Source: Trichoplusia ni (lineage: Eukaryota; Arthropoda; Insecta; Lepidoptera; Noctuidae). Taken from it: 64,000 nucleotides of DNA. Below the pieces are notes generated by a model. That model searched no databases, was not told the origin of the DNA, and saw nothing but the letters and a program-made list of their open reading frames with translations. Position 1 is the first letter of the stretch. Every line of letters starts with the position of its first letter. Positions 36,991 to 48,000 of this stretch are shown piece after piece. The stretch is taken from assembly GCF_003590095.1 (NCBI RefSeq), contig NC_039499.1, positions 3,348,001 through 3,412,000 on the forward strand, read 5' to 3'. The translations under genes and the position numbers were made by a program.

Positions 36991-39900
36991 TTATTCACAC
37001 AGTATGCGTATAATTTCTTTGTCTGCTTCCTCTAATATCTTCGTTACTTCTGTAGCAGGCTGGCTTCTGTGAACCAACCAGATCGACGCACTCTCCGCAT
37101 TCTTGAAAACTTCAACTGTACCACGTGCAGCATCCTCCGAACTGGAAAAGGGATTATACATTTTATTTGTAGAGTCGTAGTTTTGTATTTTTCGGGCGAG
37201 TTGCAATACATTGCGGAGCTGAGCAGCTCTGGTATCAAAAGTAATATCAACATCGCTGGCGATGTATTGCAACTATTAGGTTATACCCTTCCTCATTTAT
37301 ACTATGGGGTGGGCAAGCTATTTCAGAAATACAGCTAAGCACAAATTTGGCATCTTATTGTCTATCTGAGGAGCCTGCCACCTCTTCAAGAAAGAGTATT
37401 GCAATTATAAAAGCGAAATGGCACGCTTTACACTGTAGAGTGGCATCTCTCTTCTACAAAGTAAAAATACTTCCTATAAACGGTATTGGAAATTTTACAT
37501 GTAACTAAAGGCAGCGCATTTTGGTAATTACCCGTACGTACAGATCATTGATCTGAATCTTCATGCGAATACATTACAGTAATACATGACCAAAAATACC
37601 AAGATTTCTGATAACAAAACAAAGACCGTGATTGCACCAGAAGATATGGAACTCTACTTTTAAGATAATAATGATGGATTTAATTGATGTTGAGACAAGA
37701 TAATCGTTATCAATTATTATTATTTTTGAATATTTAAACTATGTTAACCGGAAACGACTCATTGGATAAGTCAGAAAAGGAAAAATGGTTTAGCACAGAC
37801 AGCCAAAACGTACTGAAGACAAAATTCTAACTTGACAAATACAAAATATTATCAGGTTTTTTACATACGAATTTATGTAGAAAAGTACCAAAAGTTGGAC
37901 AGTGAATGCTTACAAGTGAAAAGCAGCACTTTAAGTCTAAAACAATCTAAGGCGGTAAATAAATGTCCTAACTATTAATTTATAAAACTGGACTAGATTA
38001 CTAGCCTTGAGTAATATAATATATATATATATAATATATATAGTAACTCATACGTACCTTTGTATAGGAACAGAGTTTACTATAGCCTTCACTGTTTCAT
38101 CGAATTGACGGTCAAAAGTGTTCATAGTTTTTAAAATGGGAGTATCGGTGACTCCATAGGCAACCCCAATTACTCTAACGCCAGTATTAGCACAGGTATC
38201 TTTCTGAAAACAAAAAATGAAACGTGTTTTTTTATTGGATCCCAAAGAATTCGGACGTTCTAAAAACGTCTGATCGTTTGTCTGGACTTAATTAAAAGTG
38301 ATTAAAATGACTGGACATTTTAATCTGCGGAAACATTCTTAGTGAGCTGAATTTTTGTATATCCTTTTATGACGGCGCTGTGATGAAGACGTGAAGGTGT
38401 GAGTAACATTAATATCGTGCCGTTAATGAAGGTCAAAAGGTCGCAGAAAATCATTATTTTAGCAATCAATGGTCTATGGCTCAAAGGTCAATATAAAAAG
38501 ATACATTATTATCTCTAAAATTTTCTCTCCATCTTTGATGAGTTTTAATTCGTATGTTTTATTAATTTAATAAAACAAAAATTACGAATCCAGGGAATTG
38601 TCTTTTTAGGAAACCACCTGACGGACATTCGTAATTACTGAAAATTATTACTTACACCGATACAAGTGCTGAATTGCAAGACGGCTTTCTTATTTGATGA
38701 GTACACGAAGAGAGGTGGACAGATAGGTGCGAGTCCAGCTATTGAGGATATGTTGATGATCGCTCCACCCCTGCCTCCTTTGTCTGTTCGCATCAGTTCC
38801 AAGCCTTTTAGAGTTCCGAAGACTGTCGCTATCTGAAAATTTCCAGATGTTTCAAAAGTCAGAAAACATTAGACCACAAGTAGATAATAGACAAGTAAAG
38901 AGAAAATAGTGAATTAAAAAAGGGATTAGGTAAGTTATCCATAATAAATGTCATATTAAGACTAAAAAAATAGTTAATAAAAAACTTAACTTTTATTTTC
39001 CGTTGTTACAGTTTTGCTATTGTATAATTGCCATCACAAGACTTAACATCTATCATAACCCCTGACATCAGATTCAATGAGTGATTAGCTTCTTATATTA
39101 GCCCATCTGAAAAAATAGTTTAGAAAAAAATATACTCACGTAATTTATTTCAATTTGTTTCCGCACAATGTCCACGGTACTTTCATCAGGGATCCCGGCA
39201 TTATTGATCAAAACATCAATGAACCCATTATCCTCTTTGGCATCAACCAATGCTCTAAAAAACTGCTCTGTGTTGGTCACATCGCATTCGGAAAACTTCA
39301 CTTTGTCCTCACCATATTTTTCATTCAATGATGCTTGTAGAGATAGTCCTGATTTTTCGTCCACGTCCAGAATTCGAATATGCTTTAATTAAACATGAAT
39401 AAGTATTATTAAATGATGTAACGGTTTACTCACGCGTATTTATCGGGGTAGCCAGACTAGTTTCGGACCCAACCGGAGTCCTTAATCATGAGTAGACGCG
39501 GCGGGATCGCGATCGCAGTCCGAAACTAGTCGGGCTACCCCGATAAATACGCGTGAGTAAAACGTTACATCATTTAATAATGAATCAGTCTCACAATAGT
39601 TATTATAAAAATGAATAAGTTTTATCATATGAAGCTAAAATTAAAATTTATGGGTTATGTTAAAATAATATTTTACGAAGATAAGTACAATATATTACGG
39701 CAGTACCTAGTAACTAGATTTTACTAAATATATCTAATATTAGATACAAATTTCAAAAATATACTTTTATTAACTAACTCTTTGCATCGAGCTATTTTTA
39801 CTTGAACATCAAATAATGTCGAGGTTATCAATGAGATTTTATATTTAACTGAATGCACAGATAACCGAGTGGTATAATAAATATAGGTCACCAAGCCATT

Positions 39901-41464
39901 ATTAATGAAATACTCGGATGGTACAATAATTATATTTTAGTGAAATTATAATAAAACACATTTGCGATTCTATGCGGTTAACAGGTTCGATCCTAACGCA
40001 GGCAAATGTGCCTTTTTAAAGTTATATGTAATTTCTTAATAATTCTAAATTAAGAAACTGTTTAAAGGAAAACATCGTACTAGAACCTGAAATCGCCAAC
40101 CGGCAGGGCCCTTCTATTCGCGGGGCCCGTAGCGTTTGCTAATCTTACTACAGTTACTACGTGGTCAATCCGGGACTGATTAAAAGTGTGATACCTACTA
40201 CACGACCATCAACTGACAATAATGTGGACAAATGCGGACAACATCACATACATTGTTTTGAACCCAAAGTAAGTTGCTAAAGCACTTGTGTTATGGAATT
40301 CAGATACAACGAAGGTACCACAAACACCCTGACCCGAGACAATGTTGAAATGTGAATTTTTACATTGACCCGACCGGGGATCGAACCCGGGACCTCAGAG
40401 CTAGCGACACCTTGAAACCGGTGCGTACGTAATGTATTTAATCAACAATTATACTTATTTCATACCTACTGATAATATTTTCTGCATGCTCGCTTAGGCT
40501 AACAAATGAGAAGAAGTTTTACAATAACGTACTCAAATAATTATACTTGTGTCGTATAAAACTCAGAAAATAGAAAAAAAGGCATTACGTAATATTTTAT
40601 TATTAATGATACTAGGTACATTTATAAAGCTTATAACTATTTTTTGTTTAGCTACTAACATAATGTTGTTTATTGTATTTCGCAACCACTATCCAGCAAA
40701 TAATAAGAAAAACTTTTTTTTTTTAATGTGGTACTTTAACAATTCTAAAATCAGATTTTTGAAGGATTTCAGTTCGGTCGTCTCTTTTACGGCACCTTCT
40801 GTAGTTTCCAGTAAGAGTTTCGAAAATTATTCTAAGACTCAACTAATAATAAAATTCGTCAAACAAAATATCTTCAGAATACCTGGATCTCGAAATCCAA
40901 TTAAAAATTAAAAAATATAGGCAATTTGCAAATGAGGTAATCCACTTTGTGGACTTTTTTGGACTTTGTTTTCTTCATGAAAAAGAGATTTATTTAGTGG
41001 TTAGATTTTAATAACCTAAGCTACTAAGACCTAATTAAGTACTTACTAAATTATAAAGCAAGTTGAAATTAGAAATCAAGTCAAATTTGTAAGATTTGAG
41101 GTCAAAAGTGGGAATGAATTGAATGCGGTGTATTTTTATGGTCATCCCAGCAAAATGGATACCAAATGAAAGCCTATCATTACTTTTATGTATTGTGAGT
41201 AGTTACAAAATATAAAACATTTAGGTAGATACCTCCGCGAAACCTCGAAGATGGAAAGACCGAAATTAACGAATTAATAAAATTCAACCGAAAAGAAATC
41301 CTTCGTGTATTAAATGACTGAGAAAAAAATGCAACATCAAACAAACAAGAAAAAAAATTTTTGCTTACCTTTGCTCCTTCTGCCAAAAAATGATCGGCGA
41401 CCACAGCACCAATGCCATTAGAACCACCAGTTATAACAACAATCTTATCGTTCAAATCGTACAT
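36991..41464 (-). CDS. SDR-C: short-chain dehydrogenase/reductase, 15-hydroxyprostaglandin dehydrogenase-like
   Basis: Five minus-strand exons: 41464-41369, 39382-39140, 38832-38656, 38203-38058, 37141-36991, totalling 813 nt (270 aa plus stop). It starts MYDLNDKIVVITGG. Motifs: TGGSNGIG cofactor loop; LDVDEKSG with the NAD-type Asp; INNAG; catalytic Asn in IEINY; catalytic Ser in NISSIAGL and Tyr/Lys in VYSSNK. Its exon 3 is 177 nt against 174 nt in SDR-A and SDR-B, placing the Tyr 14 residues after the Ser instead of 13. The loop after the Lys is YGVTDT. Intron 1 (~2 kb) contains a long inverted repeat ending 22 bases from the exon 2 acceptor, plus SINE and repeat fragments. A TATA-like box lies 64 bases upstream of the ATG. 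Probably a soluble NAD-dependent oxidoreductase. Confidence 0.92.
37371..37458 (+). repeat. Short dispersed repeat, copy 3, in SDR-C intron 4
   Basis: GAGCCTGCCACCTCTTCAAG and CACTGTAGAGTGGCATCTCT match both halves of the copy at 10578-10664. It lies in the intron between exons 4 and 5 of SDR-C. Confidence 0.6.
39405..39581. mobile_element. Foldback (MITE-like) long inverted repeat in SDR-C intron 1
   Basis: Left arm 39405-39468 and right arm 39518-39581 are reverse complements over 64 bases with two mismatches, separated by a 49-base GC-rich loop. The arms contain TACTCACGCGTATTTATCGG and its complement. There is no coding capacity. The outer ends read ATTATTAAATGATG. It is a non-autonomous foldback element; the parent family is not identified. 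Confidence 0.85.
39963..40135 (+). repeat. Decayed repeat with tRNA-B-box-like start
   Basis: CAGGTTCGATCCTAACGCAG resembles a tRNA B box, followed by AAATGTGCC, and then a fragment resembling the AACATCGTGAGGAAACTTGG-type repeat (AACATCGTACTAGAACCTGA, GAAATCGCCAACC). These appear to be two degenerate repeats side by side in SDR-C intron 1. Confidence 0.45.
40215..40430 (-). mobile_element. tRNA-derived SINE of a second family, inverted
   Basis: On the minus strand a B-box-like GGGTTCGATCCCCGGTCGGG is followed by TTGTCTCGGGTCAGGGTGTT, TGGTACCTTCGTTGTATCTG and TGTATGTGATGTTGTCCGCA, a body I recognise as a common lepidopteran SINE. It lies in intron 1 of SDR-C. Its body differs from the SINE at 29291-29480. 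Confidence 0.7.
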
Positions 41465-41527
41465 GTTGGTTGCTCAGACGCCGATTCGACTGTGAGACGA
41501 AACTTCCAACGGTTCGTAATCAAATGA

Positions 41528-41535
41528 TATTTATA
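41528..41535 (-). promoter_or_regulatory. TATA-like box of SDR-C
   Basis: TATAAATA on the minus strand, 64 bases upstream of the SDR-C start codon. It implies transcription start near 41503, leaving a ~40-base leader. No clear initiator at that position. Confidence 0.4.
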
Positions 41536-41907
41536 GACACTAGACAGGTCTACACTCTTATAAATTAAAAAATCCTCTAATAACGCAGCTGTTTTGTCCC
41601 ACGTACTAACACGTAAGGTGTAGCTCATACTGTAATGAATTAAATTCCTGTGCTACTTAATTAAATTGATGATAAACAGGTTCTCACATTAATAAATTTC
41701 TAAAAATTCACACCAGGTTCATGAGATACGTGGCAAATACCATAATAAGTTAATAAAATAAAATCCTTATTAATTCCTTATTTTTTTTACTAGATAACTA
41801 CCTATAATAACAAAATATGCGTGCACGTGGGGAAGCGTAATTCTTAAGTTTAGAAAAACCTGCGTGAGTTATTCAAATTGCTTACAGAATTTATGTAGGT
41901 AGTAAGT

Positions 41908-42152
41908 ACTAGCTGTTGCCCGCGACTTCGTCCCCGTGGTTAGAATATATAAGTTATGATTTATATCTACCCTGTTTTTTTCCACATTTTCCATTGTATC
42001 TTCGCTCCTATTAGTCGCAGCGTGATGGTTTAGGTACTGCCTAAAACCTCCTCGATGAATGATCTATTGAACACAAAATATTTTTTCGATTTGAACCAGT
42101 AGTTCCTGCGATTAGCGCGTTCAAACTATTCAGCTTTATATATTAGTATAGA
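41908..42152 (+). repeat. Lepidopteran interspersed repeat, copy 3
   Basis: Starts ACTAGCTGTTGCCCGCGACT and ends CAGCTTTATATATTAGTATA. Same unit as 1261-1521 and 34051-34301. Confidence 0.75.
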
Positions 42153-43692
42153 TATATATAGATTGGACAACAGCTAATTCAGTGCGAGTCGTTCCTTACG
42201 TATAAAAGTTTGAAAAAGCACTTAATGAGTATTGTTCGTATCCTAAAAACCCATCCTCCAAAATACTAATAAAATATATTTTTTCTTCCGAAGAATATAT
42301 AAGATACAGTACCTATAATTTGTCATCATATTCAAATGTTCCTTATTAATATGAAATGACTTGACAAACTCGTAAGTAGTTAGCGTAGCATCAATACTAT
42401 ACTTATAATACAGAAAAATGTATATTTAATAGTAGGTACAACTTACCTAAAGCATAAATAATGTTCGCAAGATATTATAAGCGTATCTAATATATTGATA
42501 CAAATTATTCAACAAGAAAGTATAGTTCTTTGTATAATAATTTAAATGTAAGATAAAAATGCTGGCCTTAGAAATCTCTTATGTAAGCTGGTAATTGATT
42601 AATATTACGATCACTATCGCATTGTAAGTATAAAGATATGAAGCGGCCAATTTAAGAATTTATCAAAGAGGATTTCCGTTGCTATCTCGATAGTAATAAG
42701 TAAACCGAACGACATTTTCTTTCGTTTCGTAACGGTTGTCTATTTGACTCCTTCAATAGCTATAAATGATTTTATGAACATAATTATCTTATCCTACTGT
42801 TTATTATTTTATTTTACTACGGACTGTTTCCTTCGTTTGTTACAGTTTCTGCCGTATAATTTACCCTTACGAAAGTAAGTTGGGTAAAAAAGAAAGTACT
42901 TTAACTTGTTCAAATTTTATTTGTTGTAATGACGAAATTATTATGTAGAGGGAAAAATTAGTATGATTGATAAGTATTGACAAGTTTGTTACCAATTAAG
43001 TAACAAGTAATATTGTCTAAATAAGTCAATTTTAGTACCATATTGAACATCTTTATTTTTAATAGAATGTTAGAATATTATAACGAAGTGATCCATTCCT
43101 AACTAAGTAAATGCATTTGTTGTTAGTTTGTCTGAAATAACTACATAAAATAAAATAAATGTTTTAAAATTTATGCTTTTTCAAAAATGGGCCTCTCATA
43201 TCTAAAAGTTAGTACTTAAGATCGTTCGGAAACTGTTCTCGGTAGTTAGAAATATTTCTTTTTCAGCTTTTATGAGCTGGTTATTTTAAAATCATTTACC
43301 TAATAGCTATTTACAATGGGTATAGTCTAAGTTAATCATTTGTTTCTATTCGCATCTTTGCAATTATAATTTATAATGTTTATGAAATTATTCAATTATA
43401 TTGCGACTAAGTTCTTGGTTTCTAAACCGATCTCACCATTGCTCTGTCAAATTCATCTGACAGTTGGAAACCAACCCAACTCTGAACTCTGTTGACGTCA
43501 CGAAGTCGCCCGCTCAAGTCATTGAAATTAGCTCACACAGAAAGTTGTTTTTTCCAGCGAAAAGCAAGCAGGAAAATAATAGCTCACGTCATCGTTCCGT
43601 CTCTTGGAGTGCTCATGGTGCAACATTAAAATTAGTCATACGTGCGTGTGTAGTCATTATAGTTACAAATTTTGGAGACATTAGCTGTTCGC

Positions 43693-43697
43693 TCAGT
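43693..43697 (+). promoter_or_regulatory. Candidate initiator upstream of the NOS locus
   Basis: TCAGT (A at 43695), 39 bases before an ATG that begins a six-codon open stretch ending at a consensus donor. The surrounding sequence is richer in GC than the flanks. No TATA box is evident at -30. Confidence 0.35.
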
Positions 43698-43733
43698 GTT
43701 TTAAAAGTTCGGCACCGATAAAGTTGACTAAAA

Positions 43734-43751
43734 ATGAATCCGTGGCAGCAA
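43734..43751 (+). CDS. Candidate first coding exon (MNPWQQ), perhaps of NOS
   Basis: ATG at 43734 opens six codons, MNPWQQ, immediately followed by a perfect GTAAGT donor at 43752. The strand matches NOS and the gap lies just downstream. I cannot confirm that it joins NOS; it could belong to another transcript or be chance. Confidence 0.3.
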
Positions 43752-44039
43752 GTAAGTGGTTTCTTTTTTTGTAGTTATTAGTTTAGGCTTTGTGTGAAGG
43801 TCTTTCGTAATGCGCTGTTAAAATTTGAGACGAATTGGTCCGGTTGGTGTGTAAAAAGTTTGGTTATCCGATATCGGCGTATTTTGGGAGGCCGTTGCTT
43901 TGTTTATCACAATAATATTGATTTTTTCTCGGCTAAAAGTAATAGTTCAAATCAAGACTTTTGTAAAGAAGGTATTTTAACGATTACTTTAAGTTTTATC
44001 AAAAATAATAATGTTAGTTTATATGGAAGTAATAGATCT

Positions 44040-45039
44040 NNNNNNNNNNNNNNNNNNNNNNNNNNNNNNNNNNNNNNNNNNNNNNNNNNNNNNNNNNNNN
44101 NNNNNNNNNNNNNNNNNNNNNNNNNNNNNNNNNNNNNNNNNNNNNNNNNNNNNNNNNNNNNNNNNNNNNNNNNNNNNNNNNNNNNNNNNNNNNNNNNNNN
44201 NNNNNNNNNNNNNNNNNNNNNNNNNNNNNNNNNNNNNNNNNNNNNNNNNNNNNNNNNNNNNNNNNNNNNNNNNNNNNNNNNNNNNNNNNNNNNNNNNNNN
44301 NNNNNNNNNNNNNNNNNNNNNNNNNNNNNNNNNNNNNNNNNNNNNNNNNNNNNNNNNNNNNNNNNNNNNNNNNNNNNNNNNNNNNNNNNNNNNNNNNNNN
44401 NNNNNNNNNNNNNNNNNNNNNNNNNNNNNNNNNNNNNNNNNNNNNNNNNNNNNNNNNNNNNNNNNNNNNNNNNNNNNNNNNNNNNNNNNNNNNNNNNNNN
44501 NNNNNNNNNNNNNNNNNNNNNNNNNNNNNNNNNNNNNNNNNNNNNNNNNNNNNNNNNNNNNNNNNNNNNNNNNNNNNNNNNNNNNNNNNNNNNNNNNNNN
44601 NNNNNNNNNNNNNNNNNNNNNNNNNNNNNNNNNNNNNNNNNNNNNNNNNNNNNNNNNNNNNNNNNNNNNNNNNNNNNNNNNNNNNNNNNNNNNNNNNNNN
44701 NNNNNNNNNNNNNNNNNNNNNNNNNNNNNNNNNNNNNNNNNNNNNNNNNNNNNNNNNNNNNNNNNNNNNNNNNNNNNNNNNNNNNNNNNNNNNNNNNNNN
44801 NNNNNNNNNNNNNNNNNNNNNNNNNNNNNNNNNNNNNNNNNNNNNNNNNNNNNNNNNNNNNNNNNNNNNNNNNNNNNNNNNNNNNNNNNNNNNNNNNNNN
44901 NNNNNNNNNNNNNNNNNNNNNNNNNNNNNNNNNNNNNNNNNNNNNNNNNNNNNNNNNNNNNNNNNNNNNNNNNNNNNNNNNNNNNNNNNNNNNNNNNNNN
45001 NNNNNNNNNNNNNNNNNNNNNNNNNNNNNNNNNNNNNNN
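44040..45039. other. Assembly gap, exactly 1000 N
   Basis: A run of 1000 N. The round length suggests a placeholder for unknown size. N-terminal NOS exons are missing and presumably belong here. Open frames that run through the N are artefacts. Confidence 0.97.
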
Positions 45040-48000
45040 GCAGTGTGATGGCCCTCCCTGGCCGCGTGAGGTGCCAAGAGAGCCAGAGGTCCTCAACGAT
45101 GCTAATGACTTCCTTCGGACAATACTTTGCGTCTATACGCAGGTAAGAGAATGAAAACTTATGGCGTTAGGTATATCATGAACTCGTAATTTAGTGATCA
45201 AGATAATATGATATTAATATTTTGTTGCCGTCGAATGAACAGCACCCTGTATCGCCATTGTCCGGCAAATGTTACAAGAGAATTTAAGCAGCTTTTTATT
45301 TAATTTATGATAACATTTCTTATTTCTTTACATTTTTTTTTATTTTAAATCTTAAATTACAAGTTGAATTTATTTTTAATTTAAAATGTCGCTTTGATTT
45401 TTTTTAAGAGTTTTGTTTTAAATCCATCTTAAAATACTTCAGAGTTAACTGAACCATCATCTGTAGAATTTACATAAAGAAATCAACTTTTACGTAGTTT
45501 TACTAAAGAACGAAGTATAAGCAAAATAACGAGCGACACAACCTCCCCGTAGAAACGCCAGCGGCATACTAAGGTCGCCAAACGCGACATCTATGTTTCA
45601 ATCGCTTAATTACAAAATCACTGGCCAAAAATGTGTAGAAAATTTAGAAAATAACATGTGCGCCTCATTTATTCACTTAAAAAAGAAAACATTTCAGAAT
45701 AAAAAAACACAAGTCACATTAATCATATAAAAATAACTCTTGTTCCTCAAGAATATTATGCAAATACTGCCTTGAGAATAGAACGCCATTCATACGAGTC
45801 GGTTCTGACACATTACAAACCTTCATATCTTTCTACGGTTCCAGGAGAGGAAATTTTATCATCTTTCAAACGTTGACATCGGGATACGGAACTGGCAAGT
45901 GGTTTTAGGAATTACATTTTCTTAAATAAGATTTTCGGTACCGAGAACTGAGTATTTCAGTTACATTAATTAATGCATTCTTGAGCTGGATTTCGTAGAA
46001 GAAAGCACGATTAAAACGCACAACGGTTGAGAGGTTTTGTTTCAAGTACAATATACTGCATGTAAATAATAATTTTGCAATGGCCAAAGTTTGTGAACTT
46101 GCTCAATTTTAACGGAATACTTAGTATCGATAGTATACTAACAGATAGGCCAATTTTAATCTGCCGGCGTTAAAGGAGGGATGTTCTCGCAACTATAACT
46201 GACATACAAGCAAGCGAAGACGCAGAAGAAAGCTAGTTTGCAATAAATTGTCTCTAGGGATTTAGGCATTACTTAGGGGTTTATTCGCCTCATAAAATTA
46301 GGGTAAGGAAAGTCGGGATTACGTGAGCTGCTTGGGATAGAACGCAATATGCGTTGCTGTGTTAACAATTTGAATGAAAATAGCTTTAGGTCTTTGGTCT
46401 TACTTCAGACGATAAATTCTCTTATTTAGTTGTTCTTTTATTTTTCAATTTCATTTCATGAAACTTAATTTTATTTTCAAACTGTGGCATACAAATCGTT
46501 TTATTTTATGCAGTTCTTTAGATTGTTATGTGGTTTTTATTAAAAACACATTTACAGATTTACTTTTACGGGTCATTGGTGACAAATTTTAGACGTGCTA
46601 AGAAAACTCTTTCAAACTTTGCTTAAATTGTCTGCATACATAGGTACGTCGACAATATTTTGCAATTTTCTTCATAGCCTGAATATAGTTCGGGCAAATC
46701 AAACGACTTCAACGGAAAACCATTTACTTTTATTTTAAACCTATGTTTGCTCATATTGCTCGCTCCTAGTCTGGCAGTCTTTGTTAAATTTCCCGTGACA
46801 CAGGAATCAAATTCCTCACCTAGGAGTTCTTTTTTAAACAATCATGTATATTTCATTTCGTAGAGCCAACACACCGGCTCATGAGGCACGTTGGAAGGCA
46901 GTGCAGGAGGAGGTGGCGAAGACTGGTACGTACCAGCTGACGACCACCGAGCTGGTCTTTGGAGCGAAGCTTGCGTGGAGGAACGCCAGCAGGTGCATCG
47001 GAAGGATACAGTGGTCTAAGTTGCAGGTACGACTTATTTAGTGAATCACCTTTTTCAATCCTTTGTATTCCCCGTTCTGAACTTACAGGTTCTCATTTGT
47101 TACGTGAATAGGTATATTGAATTTAATAAAACGTATAAGGCGACAGATAGTATTAAGGTTAGTAACATATTTTGAATCAAATTATTTGAGATTTATTTTC
47201 GAGAAATTGAACACATTTATTTTCGCGCGATTGGCTCAATTGATTAGACATGTTTTCTTAAAAGATACAATAAAATTTAAACATAAATTCTAGATCATAA
47301 TTAAAATCATATTATATTATTCTCATGAATAAAAAAATACTGAATCCTCTTTAGACATACATGCTGTACAAACGCCTGCATGTTTTGGAAAACATTTCTC
47401 CTTAAGAAACTTGATATTTTATTTCAAAATAAAACTAATGAACAATACCTATTGTTCATAGTTACGTTTCTTCAGGCGTGTTTTTTTAGTTGTAAAATAA
47501 TATCGTTAAGTGGTGTTAGAAAACATTTAGCGCGTTATTTCTTACGAGAGAAAAACAGTAATGAACACTTGCTGACTGGCCGTTTTTGATGACAGATTTT
47601 CTTTTGTAGACGCAACTTATTTAATGGAATGTATAAGAAATTATTACTGGAGATATTGCGAATTTTACTGCTGTCCTCATGTTTATTTTTTTTTCGTAAT
47701 ACCATTATATCTTTTTCATTTCTGTGAAAGAAAATAAAAACTGTGCACTTGTACCTACTGGAAAGAAACAACGAGAATATGAACTTGTTAATGAAAATAT
47801 ATTTCTTTGTAAAAATATGTTAAAATTCTTGAACTTTGATTCATTTACATTTCCTCATTACACAAGATTAACAATTCACAATCATTAAACAATTAAAATA
47901 AAAACTGATAATCAAATTATTATCCTAAGAGGTATAACAAACCGACATTATGAATGGGTCATTATGTCCGAGCCATTGTTCTATTTTCTTGCTATAACTA

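Larger units (their letters stand above)
41465..43692. other. Divergent intergenic stretch between SDR-C and the candidate NOS start
   Basis: Holds the SDR-C promoter side, one repeat (41908-42152) and AT-rich sequence. SDR-C and NOS point away from each other across this ~2.2 kb. No other exon can be supported. Confidence 0.5.

Noticed and set aside
38020..38042. (AT)n palindromic run near SDR-C exon 4
   Set aside because: Simple-sequence tract common in AT-rich introns.
40370..40430. tRNA gene (GGGTTCGATCCCCGG)
   Set aside because: The B-box-like sequence heads a SINE with the standard body following.
44011..45146. Long open frames of 345-450 residues on both strands
   Set aside because: They run through the 1000-N gap and are artefacts of unknown bases.
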